Origin: an uncultured Sulfitobacter sp.
GTDB lineage: Bacteria > Pseudomonadota > Alphaproteobacteria > Rhodobacterales > Rhodobacteraceae
DNA: 64,000 nt
NCBI RefSeq assembly: GCF_947502895.1
Contig: NZ_CANNBM010000002.1
Coordinates: 558,001-622,000 of the forward strand
Reading direction: 5' to 3'
In this document: piece after piece, positions 1 to 8,536 of the stretch
Layout: every line of letters starts with the position of its first letter
Position numbering within the stretch: the first letter of the stretch is position 1
Position numbers and translations under genes: made by a program
The notes under the pieces: generated by a model
The model's database searches: none
What the model was told of the DNA's origin: nothing
The model's input: only the letters and a program-made list of their open reading frames with translations

Positions 1-530
1 ATGCCGCGCGGTGCAATGTAGCTGCTGATCGTGCGCAACGGCTGTGGCCGCCAGACCAGATTGAAGGCGGCCAGTTTGGGAAAAAACCACATCTCGGAAT
101 AGGGCAAATGGTCATGCACCCACCACGCCAGATCGCGCCAGTCGCGGCCTTGGTCGTATTGGTCGGCAAACCACGGGATCACCAAAGATGTGCCACAAAT
201 CGCCGCCCCGTTCCAATCCCAGATATGACACTCGATCGGGTTGTCGCTGCGTGCGCAGTTCAGCTTGTTCTCGTTGCCGTAGGTGTTCAGCGCCGCCGAC
301 CGATAGCCAGATCTGATGGCGAGCCGCCCGAATGTCTCTTCCAACGGGTCCAACAAGTCCTGACACAGCCGCTGGCCGTGTCTGATCGCCAGATCAGGGT
401 CGTCGGGAATGTTGGGAATACCGTGAAACGCGCTGATTTCACTCATCAAAAAGTCGCGCATGTAAAAGTGTTTGGACAGGCGCACACGGCCGAACGTCTC
501 AAGGCTCCACATACTGCGCGGAGTGCGCAT
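1..530 (-). CDS. Peptidase M15-like hypothetical protein (partial, C-terminus off window)
   Basis: The frame is open from an ATG at 528-530 to the window edge (176 codons), so the C-terminus lies outside. The protein begins MRTPRSMWSLETFGR and has no signal peptide. Around residues 70-85 it reads RLAIRSGYRSAALN, which resembles the substrate-binding 'SGYRS..LN' segment of M15-type D-Ala-D-Ala carboxypeptidase domains, followed by a CHIWDWNG segment where those enzymes carry a metal-binding His/Asp. The ATG overlaps the stop of the upstream VOC gene as TGATG, so the two are translationally coupled. Assignment to the M15 fold is an inference from short motifs; activity is unknown. Confidence 0.7.
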   Translation of the reverse strand, partial: MRTPRSMWSLETFGRVRLSKHFYMRDFLMSEISAFHGIPNIPDDPDLAIRHGQRLCQDLLDPLEETFGRLAIRSGYRSAALNTYGNENKLNCARSDNPIECHIWDWNGAAICGTSLVIPWFADQYDQGRDWRDLAWWVHDHLPYSEMWFFPKLAAFNLVWRPQPLRTISSYIAPRG

Positions 531-955
531 CAATAGCCGTTCCAGCGAAACGCACCCTCGCCCGACAACGGCGAATAAGGATTGTGCGACACTTCCCAGA
601 TGTTGCCTTCGGGATCCGCGAAATAGCCGATATGCCCGCCCCAGAACACATCAGACGCGGCGCGCAAGATACGCCCGCCTGCGGCTTCAGCCTGCGCCAG
701 CAATGGCGCCACTTCGCCCTTGTCGCGCACATTGTACGAAAACGTAGTACCCCCGCGCCCCATATCCTCAACCGCGATCCCGATATCTTCGGCCAACTTC
801 TCCAGCGGATAAAGGCCCAGCGTTTGCCCCAACAGATCAAACGCGATGACACCGTCCTGCGTTTCGACCCTTTGCCAGCCCAGCGCCTCATAGAACGCGG
901 CAACCCCCGCCATGTCCCGCACACCAAGGGTGATAAGACTTATACGCTGTTCCAT
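530..955 (-). CDS. VOC superfamily (glyoxalase/bleomycin resistance-like) protein
   Basis: A 141-residue protein with the two-module betaalphabetabetabeta layout of the vicinal oxygen chelate superfamily. It starts with a conserved ITLGVRDMAGVAAFYEALGW segment and ends with the typical second module GHIGYFADPEGNIWEV, whose final acidic residue is usually a metal ligand. Substrate cannot be predicted: the superfamily covers isomerases, dioxygenases and antibiotic-binding proteins. AGGAG lies ten bases before the ATG. It sits two bases downstream of the hydrolase gene and overlaps the next gene by one base, so the three form one minus-strand operon. Confidence 0.88.
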   Translation of the reverse strand: MEQRISLITLGVRDMAGVAAFYEALGWQRVETQDGVIAFDLLGQTLGLYPLEKLAEDIGIAVEDMGRGGTTFSYNVRDKGEVAPLLAQAEAAGGRILRAASDVFWGGHIGYFADPEGNIWEVSHNPYSPLSGEGAFRWNGY

Positions 956-957
956 GC

Positions 958-1722
958 TCAGAAATCTCCTGCCTTGAACGTTTCAATCACGTCTTCGACG
1001 GCCTGTTCAATCAGCCCAAGGCAGGGTCCGTCCGAGAAACGGTGATCTGCGTCTTTGACCAGCAATAGCTGCATGTCAGGACTGTTTGCATGCTCCAGCA
1101 GCTGCGTGGCCGTAGCCACGCTCACTGCCGTATCTGCCGTGCCTTGCAGCATCCGCACCGAGCAGGGCAAATCAAGATCATCACGCAGTACCAGATGCGC
1201 GCGCCCGTCTTCCACCATGCGTTTGGTCACCACATATGGCTCCATGTAGTCCGAGGGCAGCTCGACCCGCCCTGCACTCTCCAACTGCGCCTTCTGCGCA
1301 TCCGTGAAACTGGCCCACCAGCCGTCTTCGGTAAAATCGGGTGCCGCGGCAATCGTGACCAGCCCCGCCAGCCGCGCAGGGCGTGCGCGGGCCAACAGCA
1401 AAGACTGCCAGCCGCCCATCGACGATCCGACAGGCACAACAGGCCCTTCCGTCAACGCGTCCACAACCGCCAGCGTATCCTGATGCCAATCCCCGATGCA
1501 GCCTTCTTCGAACGTACCGGACGACTGGCCGTGGCCCGAATAGTCCAGCCGCAGGTATGCGCGGCCATTGGCGCGCGCCCAATCCTCCAGATGCACCGCC
1601 TTGGTGCCCTCCATGTCTGATTTCAGCCCCCCGAGAAAGACCACACAAGGCCCCTCTCCGTCCGTGAGGTGATAGGCAATCCGTCGCCCTTGCGGCGTTG
1701 TCAGATAAGAGGGGTCGGTCAT
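958..1722 (-). CDS. Alpha/beta hydrolase
   Basis: Cytoplasmic alpha/beta-hydrolase of about 254 residues. The nucleophile elbow is GSSMGGW (G-x-S-x-G type), the oxyanion region is FLGGLKSDMEGTK, and the catalytic His is in KDADHRFSD near the C-terminus; Asp in QGTADTAV is the likely acid. The LDYSGHGQSSG segment resembles ABHD10-type thioesterases/depalmitoylases, but the substrate is unknown. The frame stays open to 1779, but I prefer the ATG at 1722 because GGAG lies seven bases upstream and the protein then starts MTDPSYLTTPQGR. First gene of the operon with the VOC and M15-like genes. Confidence 0.88.
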   Translation of the reverse strand: MTDPSYLTTPQGRRIAYHLTDGEGPCVVFLGGLKSDMEGTKAVHLEDWARANGRAYLRLDYSGHGQSSGTFEEGCIGDWHQDTLAVVDALTEGPVVPVGSSMGGWQSLLLARARPARLAGLVTIAAAPDFTEDGWWASFTDAQKAQLESAGRVELPSDYMEPYVVTKRMVEDGRAHLVLRDDLDLPCSVRMLQGTADTAVSVATATQLLEHANSPDMQLLLVKDADHRFSDGPCLGLIEQAVEDVIETFKAGDF

Positions 1723-1798
1723 TTGCACGCTCCATGAGATTTCGCCAATCATGCGCAGCGGCAACACCAAGGGCAACAAGGCTCAGAGATTTATTTAG

Positions 1799-1830
1799 GT
1801 GACCATATTGTCACGTGACGACCTTGTCAC
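1799..1830. promoter_or_regulatory. Two abutting 16-bp dyads GTGAC-N6-GTCAC (candidate operator)
   Basis: The sequence directly shows GTGAC-catatt-GTCAC (1799-1814) followed without a gap by GTGAC-gacctt-GTCAC (1815-1830). Arms are perfect in both units and the junction itself is a palindrome (GTCACGTGAC). It lies 76 bp upstream of the hydrolase start and 39 bp before a degenerate ArsR-like HTH remnant. A dimeric repressor binding two adjacent sites is the obvious reading. The spacing does not fit CRP/FNR or PhoB boxes. No terminator-like T run follows. Confidence 0.5.
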
Positions 1831-1869
1831 CCGCACCCCGCGGGATGCTTTGCGCCTTAAGGTTGGGCA

Positions 1870-2058
1870 ATGCTGGCCGATCTGACGGAACTGCTTGAGA
1901 TGTCGCGCTTTGGCGTGGTGAAACATCTGCGCGGATGGCGGCCTATCATTTCATGTTCCACCATATCCAAAATGCACCGCGCAGGGGCAGACGATTTACC
2001 CGCAGATGCGCCATACGGCTTCTTTCGTATCGCCAATCGAGCGCTGCACCGCGCTTGA
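1870..2058 (+). pseudogene. Probable remnant of an ArsR-type HTH regulator
   Basis: A 62-codon frame whose first 21 residues (ending MSRFGVVKHLR) look like the recognition helix of ArsR-family regulators. The expected 'VLEDAGLV' continuation is missing; the frame turns into unrelated sequence ending at 2058. No other frame in 1831-2239 resumes the family, and I see no ribosome binding site. I read this 400-bp stretch as decayed DNA from a lost regulator, possibly the one that recognised the double dyad just upstream. The rest of 2059-2239 shows nothing I recognise. Confidence 0.3.
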
Positions 2059-2239
2059 GTGGACCGTGCGGATAGCTTTCGAACAATCACCTATTGAACG
2101 TAGATCGTACTGCTCTGGCTGCAGGTCGCACATGCAGCAGGGTATATTAGAGGCATTGCGCGCATACCACTTCGCCCACGATCGTTCCGGCCGATTGGTT
2201 ATGCTGTCTGGTCATGGCCTTTGCGGTATTCGCTGCGAT

Positions 2240-2470
2240 CTAGCCGCTGACGTAGGGTTCGTCGTTGGGGCGGTAGAATGTCTTTTGATTATGAAGCCGC
2301 CCCAGCAGATCATCAATCTCACGCACCGGGTCGTCGTTTTCAACCGCTGGCAACAGCGCGCGCGACCCTTCCCGCCCCAGCGAAAGATCACGTTTCACCA
2401 CGCGCAACGCGGCCTCGATCATATCAATATCCGCAAGGGTAAGGTCGAAATTCCGGTTATATTTAGGCAT
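2240..2470 (-). CDS. Conserved small hypothetical protein
   Basis: A 76-residue acidic soluble protein starting MPKYNRNFDLTLADIDMIEAAL and ending in a LLGRLHNQKTFYRP segment. I recognise this type as a short conserved Rhodobacterales protein of unknown function. There is no signal peptide or membrane segment. The frame is open to 2485, but AAAGG lies seven bases before the ATG at 2470, so that start is preferred. It lies 51 bp downstream of the minus-strand MFS gene and may be co-transcribed with it. Confidence 0.75.
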   Translation of the reverse strand: MPKYNRNFDLTLADIDMIEAALRVVKRDLSLGREGSRALLPAVENDDPVREIDDLLGRLHNQKTFYRPNDEPYVSG

Positions 2471-2521
2471 GTGAGAACCTTTCATGTTCAGGTTGGAGTG
2501 TGGCCCATGGGGCTGTTTGTT

Positions 2522-3787
2522 TCAACCGTCCTCCGCTTCGGGCAGGCCGCGCGCCACAAACGCCGCTGCAATGGCCATGACTGCAAACAGCACCAGCGAG
2601 GCTTGCGGTCCCAGCAGTGCAGCACCGCCCCCCGCAATTCCGGCAACCAGCAACAACATCCCAATCACGGTATTTGCCACAGCGGCATAGGCCGCGCGCC
2701 GATCTTCGGGAGCGATATCGACAAGATAGGTCGAACGCCCCTGCCGCACACCATGGTAGGCAATCATCAAGACAAATAACGACAACGGCATTGCCCAAAC
2801 TGTCTGCGCAAACCCCAATTGCGCCAGTACAAGCCCCATACCGATAGCGCCCGAACCGCTGACCCCCGCCCATATCAGCACGCGACGGCTTGAGCGGTCG
2901 GACATCCGCCCCCAGACATAGGAACTGAGCAATGAGGCCGCTGCCGAAGCAAGCACCAATGCACCCAACGCACCCAGCGTCCCGCCCTCTTCACCGCTCA
3001 GCACCACGAAGTAAGGGGGTGCCAAAGCGGTGGACACCAGCAAGCCGCGCACAATGATGAACCGCCACAGCACCGGATTGTCTCTGAGGACATCAAATGA
3101 AGCAGTCAGCCCGCCCTCGGCCGCGCTTGGTTCTTCTTTCAGCGAAGATAAAACCAACGCACCCGATGCCCACAAAACAGCAGCCAGTCCGATGGCCGCA
3201 ACAATCGCGCCTCGTTCTTGCAACACCCCTGTCATCAACAGCGCCGCAAACGCCAATACCCCGATGGACGAGGCAGAGCCCGCCATACCCGTGACTGCGC
3301 CGCGCCGTGTCTGGCCCACCGTCTTGCCCAGAATGTCTTTGTAGGAGACCGAGCAGACCGCCCGAAACAACGCCAGCGCCCCCAAGGCCGCGCCAATCGC
3401 CAGCCCCGCCGCAGCACCGCTCAGCGTAAGGGCTGCCAGCACGATCAGCCCTGCGCACAGTCCCTGCCCTGCGGCACCAATCACCCACGCCCACTTGCGC
3501 TGCGCCATGCCCTGCACCCAGCCTGCCAGCGCGATCTGTGGCAGCAACGCGCCCGCCTCGCGCAGCGGCACCAGCGCGCCTGCATAGACAGCGGGCGCGC
3601 CCAGCGCCGTCACCAGCCAGCTTAGCACCAGTTTGGGGTCAATCAGCCCGTCCGCGATTTTGCTCATGCTCAGGGCTGCAATGTGGCGCAGACCGTTCGC
3701 TGCCTCGTTCTTGTGGGCCGCACCACCGGAAACTTCCTGCGTTCCCGTTATGGTTCGAAAAGTCGTCTCGACAGTGGTTTCGGGCAT
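2522..3787 (-). CDS. MFS transporter
   Basis: A 421-residue integral inner-membrane protein with about 12 hydrophobic helices in two six-helix halves and the MFS loop motif WGRMSDRSSRRVLIW between helices of the second half. A 45-residue hydrophilic N-terminal extension precedes the first helix. Substrate is unknown. GAGG sits eight bases before the ATG. It is divergent from the second MFS gene at 3886 across about 100 bp, which must hold both promoters. Confidence 0.87.
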   Translation of the reverse strand: MPETTVETTFRTITGTQEVSGGAAHKNEAANGLRHIAALSMSKIADGLIDPKLVLSWLVTALGAPAVYAGALVPLREAGALLPQIALAGWVQGMAQRKWAWVIGAAGQGLCAGLIVLAALTLSGAAAGLAIGAALGALALFRAVCSVSYKDILGKTVGQTRRGAVTGMAGSASSIGVLAFAALLMTGVLQERGAIVAAIGLAAVLWASGALVLSSLKEEPSAAEGGLTASFDVLRDNPVLWRFIIVRGLLVSTALAPPYFVVLSGEEGGTLGALGALVLASAAASLLSSYVWGRMSDRSSRRVLIWAGVSGSGAIGMGLVLAQLGFAQTVWAMPLSLFVLMIAYHGVRQGRSTYLVDIAPEDRRAAYAAVANTVIGMLLLVAGIAGGGAALLGPQASLVLFAVMAIAAAFVARGLPEAEDG

Positions 3788-3819
3788 GCGGGTGTCCTCG
3801 TTCGGTTACGTCATCGCCA

Positions 3820-3847
3820 TTGCTGTGCCGCAACGGCATTTTATAAT
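3820..3847 (+). promoter_or_regulatory. Candidate sigma70-type promoter for the MFS gene at 3886
   Basis: TTGCTG at 3820-3825 and a perfect TATAAT at 3842-3847 are separated by 16 bp. A start site near 3854 would leave a leader of about 32 bases before the ATG at 3886 but only 11 before the alternative GTG at 3865, which supports the ATG. Confidence 0.5.
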
Positions 3848-3885
3848 TTGTTGTCCTGTACCCTGTGGGTGATACATCGCTGGTC

Positions 3886-5061
3886 ATGGACACAACGCCC
3901 CCAGACCGCTTTTTGATCCCGACCCTGTCGTTGTGCAATTTTGTCATCGGTATTGGCGCGTTTGGCATCATCGGGCTGGTGGAACCCCTTGGCGCAGATC
4001 TTGACCTGAGCACCGCGCAAACAGGCCAGCTGCTGACCGCCTATGCAGTTGCATACGCGCTGCTGTCGCCGCTGCTGGTGGCCATAACAGGCCAGATCGG
4101 GCGGCGGCGTATCATGGCCATCGGTTTTGGCATGTTCGCCCTTGCAGCAGCCGTCTCGGCCATTGCGCCCAACATGGCGACGCTCAATCTGGCGCGGGTA
4201 CTGGCGGCTGCGGGTGCGGGGATATTCACGCCGCTGGCTGCCGCTGTCGCAGCCGCCCTTTTTCCCGCAGAGCAACGCGCGCGGGTGCTGGCAGCCGTCT
4301 TTTTCGGCCTCACGATGAGTCAGGTCATCGGCGTGCCGGCAAGCAGCTGGATCGCATATACCTTTGGCTGGCGCTGGGCTTTTGGACTGGTGGTAGCAAT
4401 AGCGCTGCCTTGCCTGTGGTTGATCTGGACACGCGTGCCGCCGGGTTTGCGGTTTCAGCCTGTCAGCATGAGCGATCTGCGCGATGTGCTGGGCGACGGG
4501 CGTCTGATGCTTGCGATCGGCTTTACCGCCACCTTCATCGGCTCGCAGTATATTTTGTTCACCTACATTGCCCCGCTGCTAAGTGCGACAATGGGCTTTG
4601 GACGCGACGGCATCGCATTGGTGCTGATGATCTCTGGCGTGGGCGCTGTGATCGGCAATGTCATGGGTGGTTATCTATCCGACCGGTTTGGCTGGCGGAT
4701 AACGCTCACAAGCCTCTGTCTGGTGCAAATATGTATTATGCCAATGTTCTCACTGCTGCCGGTGGCAGAGGCAAAGCTGATGGGTCTGGCATTTCTTTGG
4801 GCGATGTGCAGCTGGTCATTCATGGCCGCCCAGCAGACCCGCCTCATCAACCTTGCAGGCCATCGCGCGCCTGTCGTCCTCGCGCTCAACGCGGCTGCAA
4901 TCTATGTGGGTGCCGCCATCGGCTCGGCCTTGGGCGGTATTTTGATCTTGGGCTACGGGCTGACATCCCTGGGGCTCGGTGCAGGCGCGGGCGCGGCCCT
5001 TGCGCTGATACATTTGACACTATCCGCACGGTTCCAGCCCGTCACGCGCAGCGCCTCTTGA
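3886..5061 (+). CDS. MFS transporter (DHA1/AraJ-like)
   Basis: A 391-residue MFS protein with 12 predicted helices. The first-half signature ITGQIGRRRIMAIGFGMFA (motif A) follows helix 2, and DRFGWRITL is the counterpart in the second half. This pattern resembles the DHA1 drug/sugar efflux group, but substrate cannot be told. An in-frame GTG at 3865 would add seven residues; I prefer the ATG at 3886 because of the predicted promoter position. Monocistronic, divergent from the other MFS gene and followed by thrS 86 bp later. Confidence 0.87.
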   Translation: MDTTPPDRFLIPTLSLCNFVIGIGAFGIIGLVEPLGADLDLSTAQTGQLLTAYAVAYALLSPLLVAITGQIGRRRIMAIGFGMFALAAAVSAIAPNMATLNLARVLAAAGAGIFTPLAAAVAAALFPAEQRARVLAAVFFGLTMSQVIGVPASSWIAYTFGWRWAFGLVVAIALPCLWLIWTRVPPGLRFQPVSMSDLRDVLGDGRLMLAIGFTATFIGSQYILFTYIAPLLSATMGFGRDGIALVLMISGVGAVIGNVMGGYLSDRFGWRITLTSLCLVQICIMPMFSLLPVAEAKLMGLAFLWAMCSWSFMAAQQTRLINLAGHRAPVVLALNAAAIYVGAAIGSALGGILILGYGLTSLGLGAGAGAALALIHLTLSARFQPVTRSAS

Positions 5062-5147
5062 CGAGGCCTGCACCTGCGGTCAAAACGGCGCTCACATAAA
5101 CCCGCAACCGGGCGTCTCGTAGGCGCCAAACCGACGAGGAGACCCGC

Positions 5148-7094
5148 ATGGTCCAGATCGCACTTACCCTTCCCGATGGCTCCGCACGACACTACGACGC
5201 AGGTATTACTGCGGGCGAAGTCGCGGCCGATATCTCGAAATCGCTTGGCAAGAAAGCCATCAGCGCCACGGTGAACGGCGCGCATTTCGATCTGGCATGG
5301 CCCATCGACGCCGACGCCAGCATCGCCATCCACACCATGGCCGACGAAGACCAAGCCAACGAGCTGGTGCGCCACGATCTGGCACACATTATGGCGCGTG
5401 CAGTGCAGGAAATCTGGCCCGATACAAAAGTCACCATCGGCCCTGTCATCAAAGACGGCTGGTACTATGACTTTGACCGTAAGGAGAGCTTCACACCGGA
5501 AGACCTGGGTCTGATCGAGAAGAAGATGAAAGAAATCATCAACAAACGCGAGCCTGTGCGCACCGAAGTCTGGGACCGCGCCCGCGCGATTAAGCACTAC
5601 GAAGACTTGGGTGAGCCGTACAAAGTCGAACTGATCGAGGCCATTCCAGGTGACGAACCGCTGCGCATGTACTGGCATGGCGACTGGCAAGACCTGTGCC
5701 GTGGTCCACACCTGCAACATACAGGACAGGTCCCCGGTGACAGCTTTAAATTGATGTCCATCGCAGGCGCATACTGGCGCGGCGACAGTGACCGCGCGAT
5801 GCTGCAACGCATCTACGGCGTGGCCTTTACCGGCAAGGAAAAGCTGCGCGCCCACCTGAACATGCTGGAGGAAGCAGCCAAGCGCGATCACCGCAAGCTG
5901 GGCCGCGAGATGGACCTCTATCACATGCAGGAAGAAGCCCCCGGTCAGGTGTTCTGGCACCCCAACGGCTGGATGGTCTATACGCAGTTGCAGGACTATA
6001 TGCGCCGCAAACAACGCGCCGACGGCTATGTCGAGGTGAACACACCGCAGGTCGTCAACCGCAAGCTGTGGGAAGACAGCGGCCACTGGCAGAACTATCA
6101 GGACCATATGTTCATCGTCGAGGTCGATGAAGAGCATGCAGCCCAAAAGACCGTCAATGCGCTCAAACCCATGAACTGCCCCTGCCACGTGCAGATTTTC
6201 AACACCGGCATGAAAAGCTATCGTGACCTGCCCCTGCGCATGGCCGAGTTTGGCAGCTGCAACCGCTATGAGCCGTCAGGCGCTTTGCACGGCATCATGC
6301 GCGTGCGCGGCTTTACCCAAGATGACGGGCATATTTTCTGCACCGAGGACCAGATTGTCGACGAGACTGCGAAATTCATCGCCTTCCTCGCGTCTGTGTA
6401 TAGTGATCTGGGCTTTAACGACTGGACCATCAAACTCTCGACCCGCCCTGAAAAGCGTGTCGGCACCGAGGAAAGCTGGGACCGCGTCGAAAAAGCCCTC
6501 GGCGATGCGTGCAACGCGGCAGGTTATGAGTTCGAGCTGCTGCCGGGTGAGGGCGCGTTCTATGGCCCCAAGCTGGAGTTCACGCTCACGGACGCGATTG
6601 GCCGCGAATGGCAGTGCGGTACGTTGCAAGTTGACCCCAACCTGCCCGAACGGCTGGACGCGACCTATGTCGGCGCGGATGGCGGCAAGCACCGCCCCGT
6701 GATGCTGCACCGCGCGACCCTTGGCTCGTTCGAGCGCTTCATCGGCATCCTGATCGAAGAACACGCAGGCAAACTGCCTTTCTGGCTGGCCCCGCGTCAG
6801 GTGGTTGTGGCGTCCATCACATCAGACTCCGATGCTTACGTGGATGAAGTTGTCGCCACATTGATTGCTTCGGGCGTGCGTGCAGAAGCTGACAAGCGCA
6901 ACGAAAAGATCAACTATAAGGTTCGCGAACACTCGGTCGGCAAGGTTCCCGTGATCCTCGCCGTGGGCAACCGCGAAGTTGAGGAGCGTACGGTCTCCGT
7001 CCGCCGCTTGGGCGAAAAGCAAACCTCGGTGCAGGCGCTGGACGATGTTACAGCCGCCCTGAAAATCGAGGCAACCTCGCCAGACCTTTTGTAA
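5148..7094 (+). CDS. thrS: Threonyl-tRNA synthetase
   Basis: Class II aminoacyl-tRNA synthetase that charges tRNA-Thr, full length at 648 residues. In order: TGS domain (about 1-62), editing domain with HDLAH (76-80) and the C184/H188 pair in LCRGPH, catalytic core with the Zn ligand C344 in MNCPCHV and H395 in DDGHIF, then the anticodon-binding domain (about 545-640). GAGGAG lies upstream of the ATG. All editing residues are present, so it should clear Ser-tRNA-Thr. It stands alone and ends in a strong intrinsic terminator. Confidence 0.98.
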   Translation: MVQIALTLPDGSARHYDAGITAGEVAADISKSLGKKAISATVNGAHFDLAWPIDADASIAIHTMADEDQANELVRHDLAHIMARAVQEIWPDTKVTIGPVIKDGWYYDFDRKESFTPEDLGLIEKKMKEIINKREPVRTEVWDRARAIKHYEDLGEPYKVELIEAIPGDEPLRMYWHGDWQDLCRGPHLQHTGQVPGDSFKLMSIAGAYWRGDSDRAMLQRIYGVAFTGKEKLRAHLNMLEEAAKRDHRKLGREMDLYHMQEEAPGQVFWHPNGWMVYTQLQDYMRRKQRADGYVEVNTPQVVNRKLWEDSGHWQNYQDHMFIVEVDEEHAAQKTVNALKPMNCPCHVQIFNTGMKSYRDLPLRMAEFGSCNRYEPSGALHGIMRVRGFTQDDGHIFCTEDQIVDETAKFIAFLASVYSDLGFNDWTIKLSTRPEKRVGTEESWDRVEKALGDACNAAGYEFELLPGEGAFYGPKLEFTLTDAIGREWQCGTLQVDPNLPERLDATYVGADGGKHRPVMLHRATLGSFERFIGILIEEHAGKLPFWLAPRQVVVASITSDSDAYVDEVVATLIASGVRAEADKRNEKINYKVREHSVGKVPVILAVGNREVEERTVSVRRLGEKQTSVQALDDVTAALKIEATSPDLL

Positions 7095-7107
7095 CAATTA
7101 CCGTGAT

Positions 7108-7132
7108 CGGGGGGCCATGCGCCCCCCGTTTT
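7108..7132 (+). terminator. Rho-independent terminator of thrS, nested in a longer inverted repeat
   Basis: An eight-base-pair GC stem (CGGGGGGC/GCCCCCCG) with a five-base loop is followed by TTTT. Around it lies a second perfect 11-bp inverted repeat, 7087-7097 with 7131-7141 (TTTTGTAACAA and its complement), which starts at the last codons of thrS. The outer arm overlaps the T tract, so the outer pairing would compete with release. Confidence 0.85.
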
Positions 7133-7298
7133 GTTACAAAACACCGCGAAAACGGCAAAATCCCCCTGAATTTGACACAGAAAGCGGCGGAAATCCTGAC
7201 GTGGCTGTGACACACTGCCTCGTGAGTAGATTTTGGGCGCACTGCCTGTTTAACTGTCCTTACCAAGACAATCAAAGACCCAACCAAGGAGAGACCTG

Positions 7299-7604
7299 AT
7301 GTCCACAACCATGAAAACCCTCGCCATTGCAGGCGTTGTTGCTGCCTCCATGACAGGTGCCACAACCACCACAGCCGAAGCCGCCTCCAAAGAGAAATGC
7401 TATGGCGTGTCCGTTGCAGGCGCCAATGATTGCGCCGCCGGTCCCGGCACTACATGCGCTGGCACATCCGTGACCGACTATCAGGGCAACGCATGGACGC
7501 TGGTCGACGCAGGCACATGCACCACGATCGACCTGCCCGCCATGGCAGACGGCACCGAGCGTAAAGGCTCGCTTGAGCCGCAGGACCGTGACCTGCCTGC
7601 ATAA
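7299..7604 (+). CDS. bufA: Bufferin precursor peptide (BufA1-type, DUF2282)
   Basis: A 101-residue exported precursor. Residues 1-29 form a Sec signal peptide ending AEA, and the short mature part holds four cysteines (C34, C45, C53, C74) with the family hallmarks KCYG and an acidic/basic tail. DUF2282 proteins are substrates of MNIO (DUF692) enzymes and, where studied, bind copper after cysteines are converted to thiooxazoles. AAGGAG lies eight bases before the ATG. It is the first gene of the bufABC-DoxX operon, with a 165-bp leader after the thrS terminator. The modification chemistry here is inferred from the family, not shown by the sequence. Confidence 0.9.
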   Translation: MSTTMKTLAIAGVVAASMTGATTTTAEAASKEKCYGVSVAGANDCAAGPGTTCAGTSVTDYQGNAWTLVDAGTCTTIDLPAMADGTERKGSLEPQDRDLPA

Positions 7605-7675
7605 GCCAACAACCGGAGCAGAGCTGTTCACGCGGCTCTGCTCTGCCTCACCACCCACTACCGGAGGGCGCTGAT

Positions 7676-8536
7676 ATGTTTGACCAATCCTCCCCCGCAG
7701 CCCCGCTGCCAAACGCCATCGGCGTGGGATACAAACCCCAACATTTCACCGATCTCATCGCCGCCCCAGGGCCTGTGCAATGGATCGAAGTTCACGCGGA
7801 AAACTATATGGGGGATGGCGGCCGCCCGCACGCCCAACTGCGCGCCTTGGCCGAGCATTTTGCCCTGTCAACTCACGGCGTCGGCCTGTCCATTGGCGGA
7901 GAACAAGCGCTGGATGCAGATCACCTCGCCCGTTTGCGCCACCTGCTTGACCGCACCAACCCCGCCAGCTTTTCCGAACACCTTGCATGGTCGACACACG
8001 GGGCCGAGTTTCTGAACGATCTGCTGCCCCTGCCCTATACCGACGCAACCCTGACGCGCGTGGCCGACCACATCGCCCAAGTGCAAGACACACTGGGCCG
8101 CCAGATGCTGCTGGAAAACCCCTCCAGCTACCTCGCTTTCGCCGAAAGCACCTATTCCGAAACCGACTTTCTGGCCGCGCTGGTCAGCAAGACGGGCTGT
8201 GGCCTGCTGCTCGACGTGAACAACGTCTTTGTCTCCGCCACAAACCTCAATCTCAGCCCCCAAGCCTACATCGATGCCTATCCATTGGACGCCGTTGGCG
8301 AAATCCACGTCGGCGGCCACGACGAGGATGAGGACGATCACGGTGCGCCCTTGCTGATCGACAGCCATGGCGCAGCTGTGGTTGATCCTGTTTGGGCACT
8401 GCTGGACTATACACTGGCCCGCAGCGGCCCCAGACCCGTGCTGGTCGAATGGGACACAGACGTGCCAGAATGGCAAATCTTGCGCAGCGAAGCCGCACGT
8501 GCCGCCACAGCCCTCACATCCATCCCCGCCCAGTGA
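7676..8536 (+). CDS. bufB: MNIO family RiPP-modifying enzyme (DUF692, BufB)
   Basis: A 286-residue TIM-barrel, multinuclear non-heme iron-dependent oxidative enzyme that modifies the precursor encoded just upstream. Family metal-site motifs are in order: GVGYK (16-20), H67 in STHGVG, H102 in SEHLAW, E147 in LLENPSS, D180 in LLLDVNN, H211 and H215 in EIHVGGH, D229 in LIDSH, and E258 in LVEWD. Nothing in the active site is missing. In bufferin systems the enzyme converts cysteines of BufA to thiooxazoles. Its stop overlaps the BufC start (TGATG). The 71 bp after bufA holds no clear terminator. Confidence 0.95.
   Translation: MFDQSSPAAPLPNAIGVGYKPQHFTDLIAAPGPVQWIEVHAENYMGDGGRPHAQLRALAEHFALSTHGVGLSIGGEQALDADHLARLRHLLDRTNPASFSEHLAWSTHGAEFLNDLLPLPYTDATLTRVADHIAQVQDTLGRQMLLENPSSYLAFAESTYSETDFLAALVSKTGCGLLLDVNNVFVSATNLNLSPQAYIDAYPLDAVGEIHVGGHDEDEDDHGAPLLIDSHGAAVVDPVWALLDYTLARSGPRPVLVEWDTDVPEWQILRSEAARAATALTSIPAQ

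Noticed and set aside
4953..6188. Long open frame (411 codons) on the minus strand opposite thrS
   Set aside because: It covers the catalytic domain of thrS on the other strand; its composition mirrors the codon bias of thrS and the protein has no recognisable motif.
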